Below are positions 8,818 to 15,709 of a stretch of 64,000 nucleotides of DNA, piece after piece. A model generated the notes under the pieces. That model searched no databases. It saw only the letters and a list, made by a program, of their open reading frames with translations, and had not been told where the DNA came from. The stretch's first letter is position 1; every line of letters starts with the position of its first letter. The DNA comes from an uncultured Bariatricus sp. (lineage in GTDB: Bacteria; Bacillota; Clostridia; Lachnospirales; Lachnospiraceae), in contig CAKRFP010000004.1 in assembly GCA_934320645.1 (NCBI GenBank), forward strand, positions 1 to 64,000, written 5' to 3'. The position numbers were made by a program, and so were the translations under genes.

Positions 8818-9420
8818 ATGGAAAATATAAAAGAAAAATGGATGAGTATCTGGAATACTTTTAAAGAGAAACATCCGAAACTGGCAAAGTGGGTGTATCA
8901 GATTTTTTATTTCTTTGTATTCAGTATGATGGTAACGGTCTTTCAGTATCTGGTATTTACATTTATGCCGGGAATACTGGGAGAAAAGCTGGCAGCCACA
9001 GAATTTATGTGGCCGCAGATCGCAGTGAAGATTTTAGGGGTAAAATTCACCTGGAGTGTTCTGGGATATAATGTACTGAAAGACGCATCAGGAGCAGTCG
9101 TGATTGGTGGAGGATTAGGATATTTTATCAGTTATGAAACCGGATCATTTCTTGCGCAATGCATCAATTTTCCGCTTCAGAGAAATATTACATTTAAAAG
9201 CCATGGGAATCCATGGTATCAGGCAATGTGGTATTTTATCGCATGGGTTGCCATTTCACTGATCTGTAATGGATTTAACAATCTGTGGATGCCGATCGCA
9301 TCGGTTTATGTCGCACCGGCGATTTATAACCTGCTGGTTACTTTTATTACCGGTGGAGTTTCTATGATTATTTTCTTTTTTGTATTTAAGATTATTTTCC
9401 CGGAAGGGGAGAAAAAATAG
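8818..9420 (+). CDS. GtrA-like polytopic membrane protein
   Basis: The 200-residue protein has about four hydrophobic segments after a charged N-terminus. The stretch NFPLQRNITFKS resembles the NxxxxRxWVF signature of GtrA-family proteins, which help move undecaprenyl-linked sugars or other isoprenoid-linked substrates across the membrane. It is longer than typical GtrA (about 130 residues) because of an extra N-terminal arm and loop. It starts 17 bp after the GH3 gene and is the last gene before a strong terminator, so it belongs to the same operon. A role in handling a lipid-linked glycan next to two glycosidases is inference. Confidence 0.65.
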   Translation: MENIKEKWMSIWNTFKEKHPKLAKWVYQIFYFFVFSMMVTVFQYLVFTFMPGILGEKLAATEFMWPQIAVKILGVKFTWSVLGYNVLKDASGAVVIGGGLGYFISYETGSFLAQCINFPLQRNITFKSHGNPWYQAMWYFIAWVAISLICNGFNNLWMPIASVYVAPAIYNLLVTFITGGVSMIIFFFVFKIIFPEGEKK

Positions 9421-9421
9421 A

Positions 9422-9479
9422 AAACAGCAGCGCTGACAGAAATGGGAAGGTCTCAACGTGTCAGTAGCTGCTGTTTTTG
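9422..9479 (+). terminator. Rho-independent terminator of the GH3 operon
   Basis: AAACAGCAGC and CTGACA pair with TGTCAG and GCTGCTGTTT around a 20-nt loop, followed by TTTTTG. Confidence 0.85.
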
Positions 9480-9493
9480 TTTGCTGCGGAGTC

Positions 9494-9850
9494 CTAATAA
9501 TTCACATAATGATGGATCGTTTCCTGTGCAAGGTGATACTGTTCTAAAGTCATGGCAATCTTTCCTTTCTTTATGGAAATGACTCCATCATCCTTTAATT
9601 TTCCAATCGTTCGGTTGATCGTCTTGACCGTGATCCCGCATTCTTCAAAAAGCTCCTGTCTGGTTTTCTGGATCACGATTTCTTTCGTATCTTCGATCCC
9701 CAGATGTGCTGCCTGCTTGAGCACGTAGTCAAGCAGAAGAAAGTTCGGTGGATAGAAAAGGCGTGCGCCCCGGTTGTAGGAAGAACGGTAAAGTTTATAA
9801 GCAACTTTATGCGACACCAGACGCAGAGCTTCCGTTTGAAAGCACGTTAG
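9494..9850 (-). pseudogene. C-terminal remnant of a Crp/Fnr-family regulator
   Basis: The open minus-strand frame encodes the dimerisation helix (SHKVAYKLYRSSY) and a winged-helix DNA-binding domain (TRQELFEECGITVKTINRTI) of a Crp/Fnr protein, ending in HHYVNY. The whole N-terminal nucleotide-binding-like barrel is missing; upstream of about 9850 the frame runs antisense through a different gene remnant. A short ATG-initiated product could still be made, but it would lack the sensor domain. I read it as a truncated pseudogene. Confidence 0.75.
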
Positions 9851-9865
9851 ATGAAGAAAAAATGG

Positions 9866-10018
9866 AAAATGCAGCCACATTTATATCCGACTGGAAATAT
9901 GGTAAATACTCTGTTAGAATGTGTAACGGCGTCCGATGTCTGTGACAGCGTGGTAAATGGTCAGATCCTGATGAAAGACCGCCAGGTACAGACTCTGGAT
10001 GAACGTAAGATTCTGAAG
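9866..10018 (+). pseudogene. C-terminal remnant of an MtaD-like adenosine/SAH deaminase (amidohydrolase)
   Basis: The translated segment QPHLYPTGNMVNTLLEC, followed by VCDSVVNGQILMKDRQ and TLDE, matches the end of 5-methylthioadenosine/S-adenosylhomocysteine deaminases: the strand after the barrel, then the typical VNGxxLMxDxxxxTLDE. All catalytic regions are absent. The frame runs without a stop straight into a truncated permease, which makes an artificial fusion ORF (9851-10498). This is recognition by eye, so the family name is moderately sure while the truncation is clear. Confidence 0.65.
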
Positions 10019-10498
10019 AACAATCTCCTGATCCCGGAAGGAACGATGAAGATCATCCTGTATCTGTTGGTTCTTCTCTTCGGAATTTCAATCCTGCTCC
10101 GAAAAGATAAAGAAAATACCGGAGACGCGAAAAAGAAAAGAAACCAGGTATTCTTTCTGGTCCTTGGAATCGTGACCGGTGCCATCTGCGCCGCCTCCGG
10201 AGCCGGTGGCCCGGTGCTTGTCATGCCAATCCTCACATTACTCGGAATCCCAGCTCACACCGCAGTCGGAATCTCCCTCTTCGATTCCATCTTCATCGCA
10301 CTTCCGGCGGCGATTGGCTACCTGCATGCGGCAGCAGGGAATAAAGAAGTATTTGTGTTACTTCCGATTTTATTGATCGCACATGGAATAGGTGTCTTTG
10401 TAGGAAGTAAGAATGCAACCAAAATCAACCAGAAGCTCCTCAAACAAATCGTAGCCGTAGCTTCCATCGCGATTGCATGCATAAAATTATTCCTGTAA
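10019..10498 (+). pseudogene. Truncated TauE/SafE-family permease (C-terminal half)
   Basis: From about residue 57 of the fused frame the sequence is hydrophobic: a segment around ILYLLVLLFGISILL, then GIVTGAICAASGAGGPVLVMP, GIPAHTAVGISLFDS and two or three further segments to the stop. The repeat motif GxxxGxxSGxxGxGGG followed by a TAVGTS-like segment is the TauE/SafE (DUF81) signature. Family members have two such halves in about 250 residues; only the second half is here. The N-terminal half is replaced by the deaminase remnant, so a working transporter is unlikely. Confidence 0.7.
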
Positions 10499-10703
10499 TC
10501 TAATTGGGAAGTTATAAAACTTCCAGAGCTAATAAATTTTAAAATCAAATAACATAAAAGCTATCCTCATAAAGCAATATTTTGCCTACTGGATAGCTCT
10601 ATTTATCATCAAAAAGAAAAAACTACCAAAAACAGTCAACAATGAACAAGGTAACTACACTATGTAAAAAGCTGTCACAACTATTTCAATATTAGAATAC
10701 CCA
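10499..10703. other. Non-coding stretch with two small hairpins
   Basis: There is no plausible gene here. GGAAGTT/AACTTCC (10507-10524) forms a short hairpin. AGCTATCC (10559-10566) pairs with GGATAGCT (10591-10598) around an inner GCAA/TTGC stem and is followed by CTATTTATC, so it may be a weak terminator of the decayed permease gene. Confidence 0.5.
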
Positions 10704-10910
10704 GGTCTGCGCTCAAAGTCTTGAGCGCCAGATAGAAAGCAATATGTGTTCAAATTCGATTGTTGTGCAATGGAGATGAAACTCAAAAATTATGGAAGCC
10801 TTTGCTGACATAATTTTCGCCCTCAGAGGTTCATCGGAATGGTTTGCACAACGGAATTTGAACACATATTGCTTTCTGTCTGGCGTCGATCACCCCCATT
10901 TTCGCAGACC
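10704..10910. repeat. 207-bp nested inverted repeat (MITE-like or structured RNA)
   Basis: Several inverted repeats nest here. The outer pair is GGTCTGCG (10704-10711) with CGCAGACC (10903-10910). The main arm at 10726-10756 pairs with 10855-10885 over 31 bp with a single T-G wobble. GTTGTGCAA (10762-10770) pairs with TTGCACAAC (10844-10852). An inner GATGAAACTC/GAGGTTCATC and AAAATTAT/ATAATTTT pair complete the fold. A separate small hairpin GCGCTCAA/TTGAGCGC (10709-10728) sits at the left shoulder. There is no ORF inside. It could be a miniature mobile element or a folded RNA; no clear target duplication flanks it. Confidence 0.75.
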
Positions 10911-10959
10911 GTCTCCTTCCAACCATTTATGAAATATTTGTGAAAACTCCCCCGCAGAT

Positions 10960-10988
10960 TTGACGAAACACGAAAAAAGTTGTAGTAT
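10960..10988 (+). promoter_or_regulatory. Sigma-A promoter of the C39-like peptidase gene
   Basis: TTGACG (10960-10965) and TAGTAT (10983-10988) are 17 bp apart, about 45 bp upstream of the gene start. Confidence 0.65.
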
Positions 10989-11032
10989 ATATGACGGAAT
11001 TGTTACAGAAGTGTTAAAAAACGGAGGTACGG

Positions 11033-11872
11033 ATGCAGATTCGAAATGCAGCAAAATGGATCGCAGTGGCAGCAGGGATACTCGTTGGCGCCGTTATCGT
11101 AGGATTTACATTAAAAGATACTACATATATAGAAGCAAAATTGGAACAGATCAAAGGAGCAAGACAGTCTGTTACAGCAGTGGAGAAAACGACAGCAAAG
11201 ACACAGAAGATAAAAACTGCGGAAACAGTAAAAGAAACACCACTTCCGGAAAGCAGCTGTATTTCTGATTTTGAATTTGCAGGTCAGATGCCGGAGCTTC
11301 CTACCGGATGTGAGATCACATCTCTTACGATGGTTCTGAATTATTATGGATATTCTGCGGATAAGATGACAATGGCACTCGAATATTTACCGACAGTTGG
11401 ATGGACCAACACTTATTACGGAGACGATGGAACTTTATATGGAAATGATATTTACAATTATTTTATAGGAAATCCACAGTCAGAGACGGATGGATTAAGC
11501 TGTGGGGCAGGAGCAATCGTGACGGCAGCAAATGACTATCTTGCAGATAATGGAAAGACCATGACAGCAGAGGATGAGACTGGATCAGAACCGGAACAGC
11601 TGTATCGATTTGTAAGCGAAGGAACGCCGGTTGTTGTCTGGGGGACGATCGGTATGGAAGAACGTCAGATAATGGAAAGCTGGAATACGGAAGATGGAAG
11701 AGAAGCCAGCTGGGCGATGAACGATCATTGTGTAGTACTGATTGGCTACAGTGCAGACAGTGTGACTGTTGCAGACCCGATCGAAGGGATTGTGAGCTAT
11801 GACAGAGCACAGTTTGAATCGGCTTTTCGTTCCAGAGGTAATCAGTGTGTGATTTTGAAGAATGTACAATAG
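11033..11872 (+). CDS. Secreted or membrane-anchored C39-like cysteine peptidase family protein
   Basis: The 279-residue protein starts at an ATG with GGAGG seven bases upstream. Residues 7-27 form an N-terminal membrane anchor or uncleaved signal, followed by a Thr/Lys-rich linker. The catalytic-type domain (about 75-279) begins ELPTGCEITSLTMVLNYYGY with candidate nucleophile Cys 93, and later has NDHCVVLIGY (His 232) and VADPI (Asp 248), matching the Cys-His-Asp layout of peptidase C39-like (YvpB-type) proteins. It has its own promoter and stands alone. The substrate is unknown; relatives are often extracellular. It is not part of a bacteriocin exporter here, since no ABC domain is attached. 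Confidence 0.8.
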   Translation: MQIRNAAKWIAVAAGILVGAVIVGFTLKDTTYIEAKLEQIKGARQSVTAVEKTTAKTQKIKTAETVKETPLPESSCISDFEFAGQMPELPTGCEITSLTMVLNYYGYSADKMTMALEYLPTVGWTNTYYGDDGTLYGNDIYNYFIGNPQSETDGLSCGAGAIVTAANDYLADNGKTMTAEDETGSEPEQLYRFVSEGTPVVVWGTIGMEERQIMESWNTEDGREASWAMNDHCVVLIGYSADSVTVADPIEGIVSYDRAQFESAFRSRGNQCVILKNVQ

Positions 11873-12015
11873 AGAAGTGGGAGGTACTTTGCAGATAAAA
11901 ACAGTCTGTGAAGTATCTCTTATTTATATATGTGATGAGCTGAGTGCGAGTTTCGTCTGCTTAAGGAAAGAGGATCAGGATTGTAAAAATATTTTAGAAG
12001 AAGTTTGCCAAAGGA

Positions 12016-12044
12016 TTGACATTTTTTCTTTTTTTTGGTATCTT
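12016..12044 (+). promoter_or_regulatory. Sigma-A promoter of the hydroxyproline dehydratase operon
   Basis: TTGACA (12016-12021) and TATCTT (12039-12044) are 17 bp apart, with a T-rich spacer. Confidence 0.65.
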
Positions 12045-12072
12045 TAGACCATGGTACAAACGTTAGTCTAAA
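12043..12072. promoter_or_regulatory. Operator-like inverted repeat over the transcription start
   Basis: TTTAGAC (12043-12049) and GTCTAAA (12066-12072) form a perfect 7-bp inverted repeat enclosing two smaller palindromes, ACCATGGT (12048-12055) and AACGTT (12059-12064). It overlaps the -10 and start site of the hypE-hypD promoter, where a repressor would block transcription. The binding protein is not identified. Confidence 0.5.
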
Positions 12073-12099
12073 AGTAAATTGACAAGAAGGAGAGCTACC

Positions 12100-13008
12100 A
12101 TGAATTTAGTAACGAATATTCAGAAGTATTCGATCCATGACGGAGATGGAATCCGTACTACTGTATTTTTTAAAGGATGTCCATTAAAGTGCGAGTGGTG
12201 TCACAACCCTGAGACACAGCGTTTTGAGAGAGAACTTCAGTGTGATAAAGAAAAATGCGTCGGATGTGGAACCTGTGCGAAGGTCTGTCCGAACGGTGCC
12301 ATCACGATGGTAGATGGAAAGCCGGAGCTTGACAAAGAAAAGTGCCAGCTTTGTGGAAAATGCGATAATTTCTGTCCGCAGGGGATCCGTGAGATCGTAG
12401 GGCAGGAGTATCCGGTAAAGGAACTGGTAAAAGAACTGATGAAAGACCGGATGTTTTATGAACAGTCCGGTGGCGGAGTTACACTTTCCGGAGGGGAAGT
12501 GATGGCGATGTCAACCGATTATATTTTACAGATCGCAAAGGCACTTAAAAAAGAAGAAATTTCGCTTACCATTGACACCTGCGGATATGTTTCGTATGAT
12601 AAATTTGAAGCAATTTTACCGTATGTAGATACGTTTTTATATGACGTAAAAGTGATGGATCCGGAGTTACATAAAAAGTATATTGGAGTTGACAATAAGC
12701 TGATCCTGGATAACCTGGTGAAGCTTTCTGACGCAGGGGCAAGGCTCTACATCCGTATCCCTACGATCAAAGAAGTGAACGGCAATGTGCAGAACATGGA
12801 AGACACCATTCATTTTCTGAAGGAACACGGCATTCATCCGGCTCAGGTCAATCTGCTGCCTTACCACAATACAGGAAGCAGCAAGTATCCAAAGCTGGAT
12901 ATGGAATACAAAGGAACTGATTTACACGCACCGGAAAAAGAAGAGATGGAAAGTTTTGTAAAGCTTTTTCAGGATGCGGGGTATACCAACACAAAAATAG
13001 GAGGATAA
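12100..13008 (+). CDS. hypE: Glycyl-radical enzyme activase for HypD (radical SAM)
   Basis: The 302-residue protein has the radical-SAM cysteine triad in KGCPLKCEWC (Cys 27, 31, 34), which binds the SAM-cleaving 4Fe-4S cluster. A ferredoxin-like insert follows with two CxxCxxCxxxC sets (Cys 53/56/59/63 and 82/85/88/92) for two further clusters. GGGVTLSGGE is the SAM-binding glycine motif. It is the pyruvate formate-lyase-activase family, and it should place the glycyl radical on HypD, whose gene begins 4 bp later. The start is the ATG with GGAG eight bases upstream, not the in-frame TTG at 12079. The partner assignment comes from adjacency. Confidence 0.9.
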   Translation: MNLVTNIQKYSIHDGDGIRTTVFFKGCPLKCEWCHNPETQRFERELQCDKEKCVGCGTCAKVCPNGAITMVDGKPELDKEKCQLCGKCDNFCPQGIREIVGQEYPVKELVKELMKDRMFYEQSGGGVTLSGGEVMAMSTDYILQIAKALKKEEISLTIDTCGYVSYDKFEAILPYVDTFLYDVKVMDPELHKKYIGVDNKLILDNLVKLSDAGARLYIRIPTIKEVNGNVQNMEDTIHFLKEHGIHPAQVNLLPYHNTGSSKYPKLDMEYKGTDLHAPEKEEMESFVKLFQDAGYTNTKIGG

Positions 13009-13012
13009 GAAA

Positions 13013-15385
13013 ATGGCAAGAGGCATGAATGAAAGAATTCAGAAGCTGAGAGAACTGAGTGTTACCACACCGGTTCATATCGATCTCGAAAGAGCAAGAA
13101 TCGAGACAGATTTTTACAGAAAAAATGATGGGAAATATTCGATTCCGGTTATGAGAGCCATGGTATTAAAGGAATATTTTTCAAAGAAGACACTTTATCT
13201 GGGAGACGGTGAACTGATCGTCGGTGAAAAAGGAAAAGACCCACAGGCTTCTCCTACATTCCCGGAACTTTGCTGTCACAGCAAAGAAGATATGGTAGTC
13301 ATGAGTGAACGTGACCTTGTATCTTTCCATACAACAGAAGAAGACCGTGAGATCCAGGAGAAGGAAATCATTCCTTACTGGTCAGGACGAAGCATGAGAG
13401 AGAAGATCCTTGCAGCTATGACTCCGGAATGGAATGACTGTTATTCAGCGGGTATGTTCACAGAGTTCATGGAACAGAGAGGACCTGGACATACATGTGG
13501 TGGCGAACAGAACTTCAAAGTCGGATATCAGGAGTACAAAGAAAAAATCAAAAAGACAATGGATGCACTGGATTTCATGAATGATCCGGAAGCTACTGAT
13601 AAGCTTGAAGAACTTAAAGCAATGGATATTGCATGTGATGCGGTTATCATTCTTGGAGAAAGATATCACAAGCTTGCCCTTGAAATGGCAGAAAAAGAAG
13701 CAGATCCTACACGTAAGAAAGAATTAGAGCAGATCGCAGCCAACCTGGAAGTTGTACCGGCTCACAAACCGCAGACCTTCTGGCAGGCAATCCAGTTATA
13801 CTGGTTCACACATCTTGCAGTTACAACAGAACTGAACCCATGGGATGCATTCAGCCCGGGACGTCTGGACCAGCATCTGATCTCTTACTATGAAGCAGAT
13901 ACAGAAGCAGGAATCCTTGATGACGAGAAAGCAAAAGAACTGCTGGAATGCTTATGGATCAAATTCTACAACCAGCCGGCACCGGTTAAAGTAGGTATTA
14001 CCTTAAAAGAAAGTGCTACTTATGTAGACTTTGCAAATATCAACACAGGTGGAGTTACACCGGATGGCAAAGATGGTGTTAATGCGGTCAGCTATCTGAT
14101 CCTTGACTGTATGGATGAGATGAAGCTCGTACAGCCGAACTCCAATGTAACCATCAGCAAGAAGACACCGGCACGTTTCCTCAAGAGAGCATGCGATATT
14201 TCAAGAAAAGGATGGGGACAGCCAGCATTCTACAATACAGAAGCACAGATCATGGAGCTTGTTAATGCAGGAAAGACTCTGGAGGATGCCCGTCGTGGTG
14301 GATCTTCAGGTTGTGTAGAGACAGGTGCATGGGGAAGTGAAGCATATATCCTGACCGGTTATATGAATATTCCGAAGATCTTCCAGCTGACTCTTTACAA
14401 TGGATATGATGCAATGTCAGGCAAACAGCTTGGACTGAAGCTTGGATATGCAAAAGACTTCAAGACATTTGATGAGCTCTGGGATGCATTCAAGAAACAG
14501 ATGAAACATTTCATCGATATCAAGATCCGTGGAAACAATGTAATCGAGAGATTATATGCAGAAAATATGCCGGCACCGTGTCTTTCCGTTGTAACAAACG
14601 ACTGTATCAGCAATGCAAAAGATTACAATGCAGGTGGAGCAAGATACAACACTAACTACATTCAGGGTGTTGGTATTGGAACTGTTACAGACTGTATCGC
14701 AGCTGTTAAATACAATGTATTTGACAAGAAGAACTTCACAATGGAAGAACTGATCGAAGCAATGGATCACAACTTTGAAGGATACGATGCAATCTACCGT
14801 ATGGTTCATGACAAGACACCAAAATATGGTAACGATGATGACTACGCAGATGATCTGATGCAGGATGTATTCTATCTGTATCATGACCTGATCACAGGAC
14901 GCCCGACTATGAGAGGCGGAAAATACGGAGTCGATATGCTTCCTACAACCTGCCATGTTTACTTCGGAGATGTAATCGGAGCAACAGCTAACGGACGTAA
15001 AGCACATATCCCGGTTTCAGAAGGTATTTCACCAGAGAAATCAGCAGATGTAAATGGACCAACAGCTGTTATCAAATCATGTGCTAAGATGGATCATCTT
15101 GCTACAGCAGGAACACTTCTGAATCAGAAGTTCACACCGGACGTCGTAGCAGGAGAGAAAGGTCTTGACAATATGGCAAGTCTGATCCGCAGCTACTTTG
15201 CAATGGATGGACATCACGTACAGTTCAACGTTATCGACAGAAAGACTCTGCAGGAAGCGCAGAAGCATCCGGAAGATTACAGAGATCTGATCGTGCGTGT
15301 TGCAGGATACAGTGATTTCTTCCGTAACTTAAGCAAACCGCTTCAGGATGAGATCATCAACCGTACAGAGCAGTCATTCGAATAG
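13013..15385 (+). CDS. hypD: trans-4-hydroxy-L-proline dehydratase (glycyl radical enzyme)
   Basis: The 790-residue protein matches the HypD subgroup of glycyl radical enzymes along its whole length as I recall the Clostridioides difficile protein. Residues described for HypD fall at identical numbers: Asp 278, Ser 334, Phe 340, Cys 434 and Glu 436 in SSGCVETG, Tyr 450, Thr 645, and Gly 765 in RVAGYS, the radical-bearing glycine. The enzyme removes water from trans-4-hydroxy-L-proline to give delta-1-pyrroline-5-carboxylate, which ProC reduces to proline. It therefore lets gut bacteria use collagen-derived hydroxyproline anaerobically. It is the second gene of the operon, with a strong terminator after it. 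No proC copy or proline reductase is in this window. Confidence 0.93.
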   Translation: MARGMNERIQKLRELSVTTPVHIDLERARIETDFYRKNDGKYSIPVMRAMVLKEYFSKKTLYLGDGELIVGEKGKDPQASPTFPELCCHSKEDMVVMSERDLVSFHTTEEDREIQEKEIIPYWSGRSMREKILAAMTPEWNDCYSAGMFTEFMEQRGPGHTCGGEQNFKVGYQEYKEKIKKTMDALDFMNDPEATDKLEELKAMDIACDAVIILGERYHKLALEMAEKEADPTRKKELEQIAANLEVVPAHKPQTFWQAIQLYWFTHLAVTTELNPWDAFSPGRLDQHLISYYEADTEAGILDDEKAKELLECLWIKFYNQPAPVKVGITLKESATYVDFANINTGGVTPDGKDGVNAVSYLILDCMDEMKLVQPNSNVTISKKTPARFLKRACDISRKGWGQPAFYNTEAQIMELVNAGKTLEDARRGGSSGCVETGAWGSEAYILTGYMNIPKIFQLTLYNGYDAMSGKQLGLKLGYAKDFKTFDELWDAFKKQMKHFIDIKIRGNNVIERLYAENMPAPCLSVVTNDCISNAKDYNAGGARYNTNYIQGVGIGTVTDCIAAVKYNVFDKKNFTMEELIEAMDHNFEGYDAIYRMVHDKTPKYGNDDDYADDLMQDVFYLYHDLITGRPTMRGGKYGVDMLPTTCHVYFGDVIGATANGRKAHIPVSEGISPEKSADVNGPTAVIKSCAKMDHLATAGTLLNQKFTPDVVAGEKGLDNMASLIRSYFAMDGHHVQFNVIDRKTLQEAQKHPEDYRDLIVRVAGYSDFFRNLSKPLQDEIINRTEQSFE

Positions 15386-15427
15386 ATAATAACCAGAGAA
15401 ATTGAAAAAGGTTAAATAAAAAAAGAG

Positions 15428-15485
15428 GCAGGAGCACCACAATGCAGAGAGTAATCTGTGTGCGGTGCTTCTGTTATTTTTTTTA
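15428..15485 (+). terminator. Rho-independent terminator after hypD
   Basis: GCAGGAGCACC (15428-15438) pairs with GGTGCTTCTG (15464-15473), with inner pairing GCAG/CTGT, followed by TTATTTTTTTT. It separates hypD from the downstream exporter genes. Confidence 0.85.
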
Positions 15486-15602
15486 CCGGGAAGAAAAATT
15501 ATGGTAAGAATATCGTGGATTCTGAGAGTTATTTGGTGTACTATCAAGATAGAAAAGAGAGTGAGAGCAGAATGAAAATTACAGTAGGAAGGAGTAATGG
15601 AT

Positions 15603-15689
15603 ATGCAGATCAATCAGGAGCGATTAAAGGAAAGGATAGAGCGGATCAATGAGATGAGCCGGATTTGTAGATATTGCAAAGAGGCTTAA
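15603..15689 (+). CDS. Possible 28-residue ORF or 5' gene remnant
   Basis: An ATG with AGGAG eight bases upstream opens a 28-codon frame rich in charged residues (MQINQERLKERIERINEMSR) and ending at TAA 15687. Its opening resembles the start of M20-type amidohydrolases/carbamoylases, which would make it a truncated gene start, but it may equally be a translated leader of the exporter operon whose first gene starts 20 bp later. The evidence is thin. The rest of 15486-15602 shows nothing recognisable. Confidence 0.3.
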   Translation: MQINQERLKERIERINEMSRICRYCKEA

Positions 15690-15709
15690 AGAGGAAGAAG
15701 GGAAAAGCG

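Noticed and set aside
9748..9945. Plus-strand frame across the Crp/MtaD junction
   Set aside because: It is antisense to the Crp remnant in its first half and shows no recognisable domain.
11862..12047. Frame of 61 codons after the C39-like peptidase
   Set aside because: It has a low-complexity sequence, overlaps the hypE promoter, and has no family signal.
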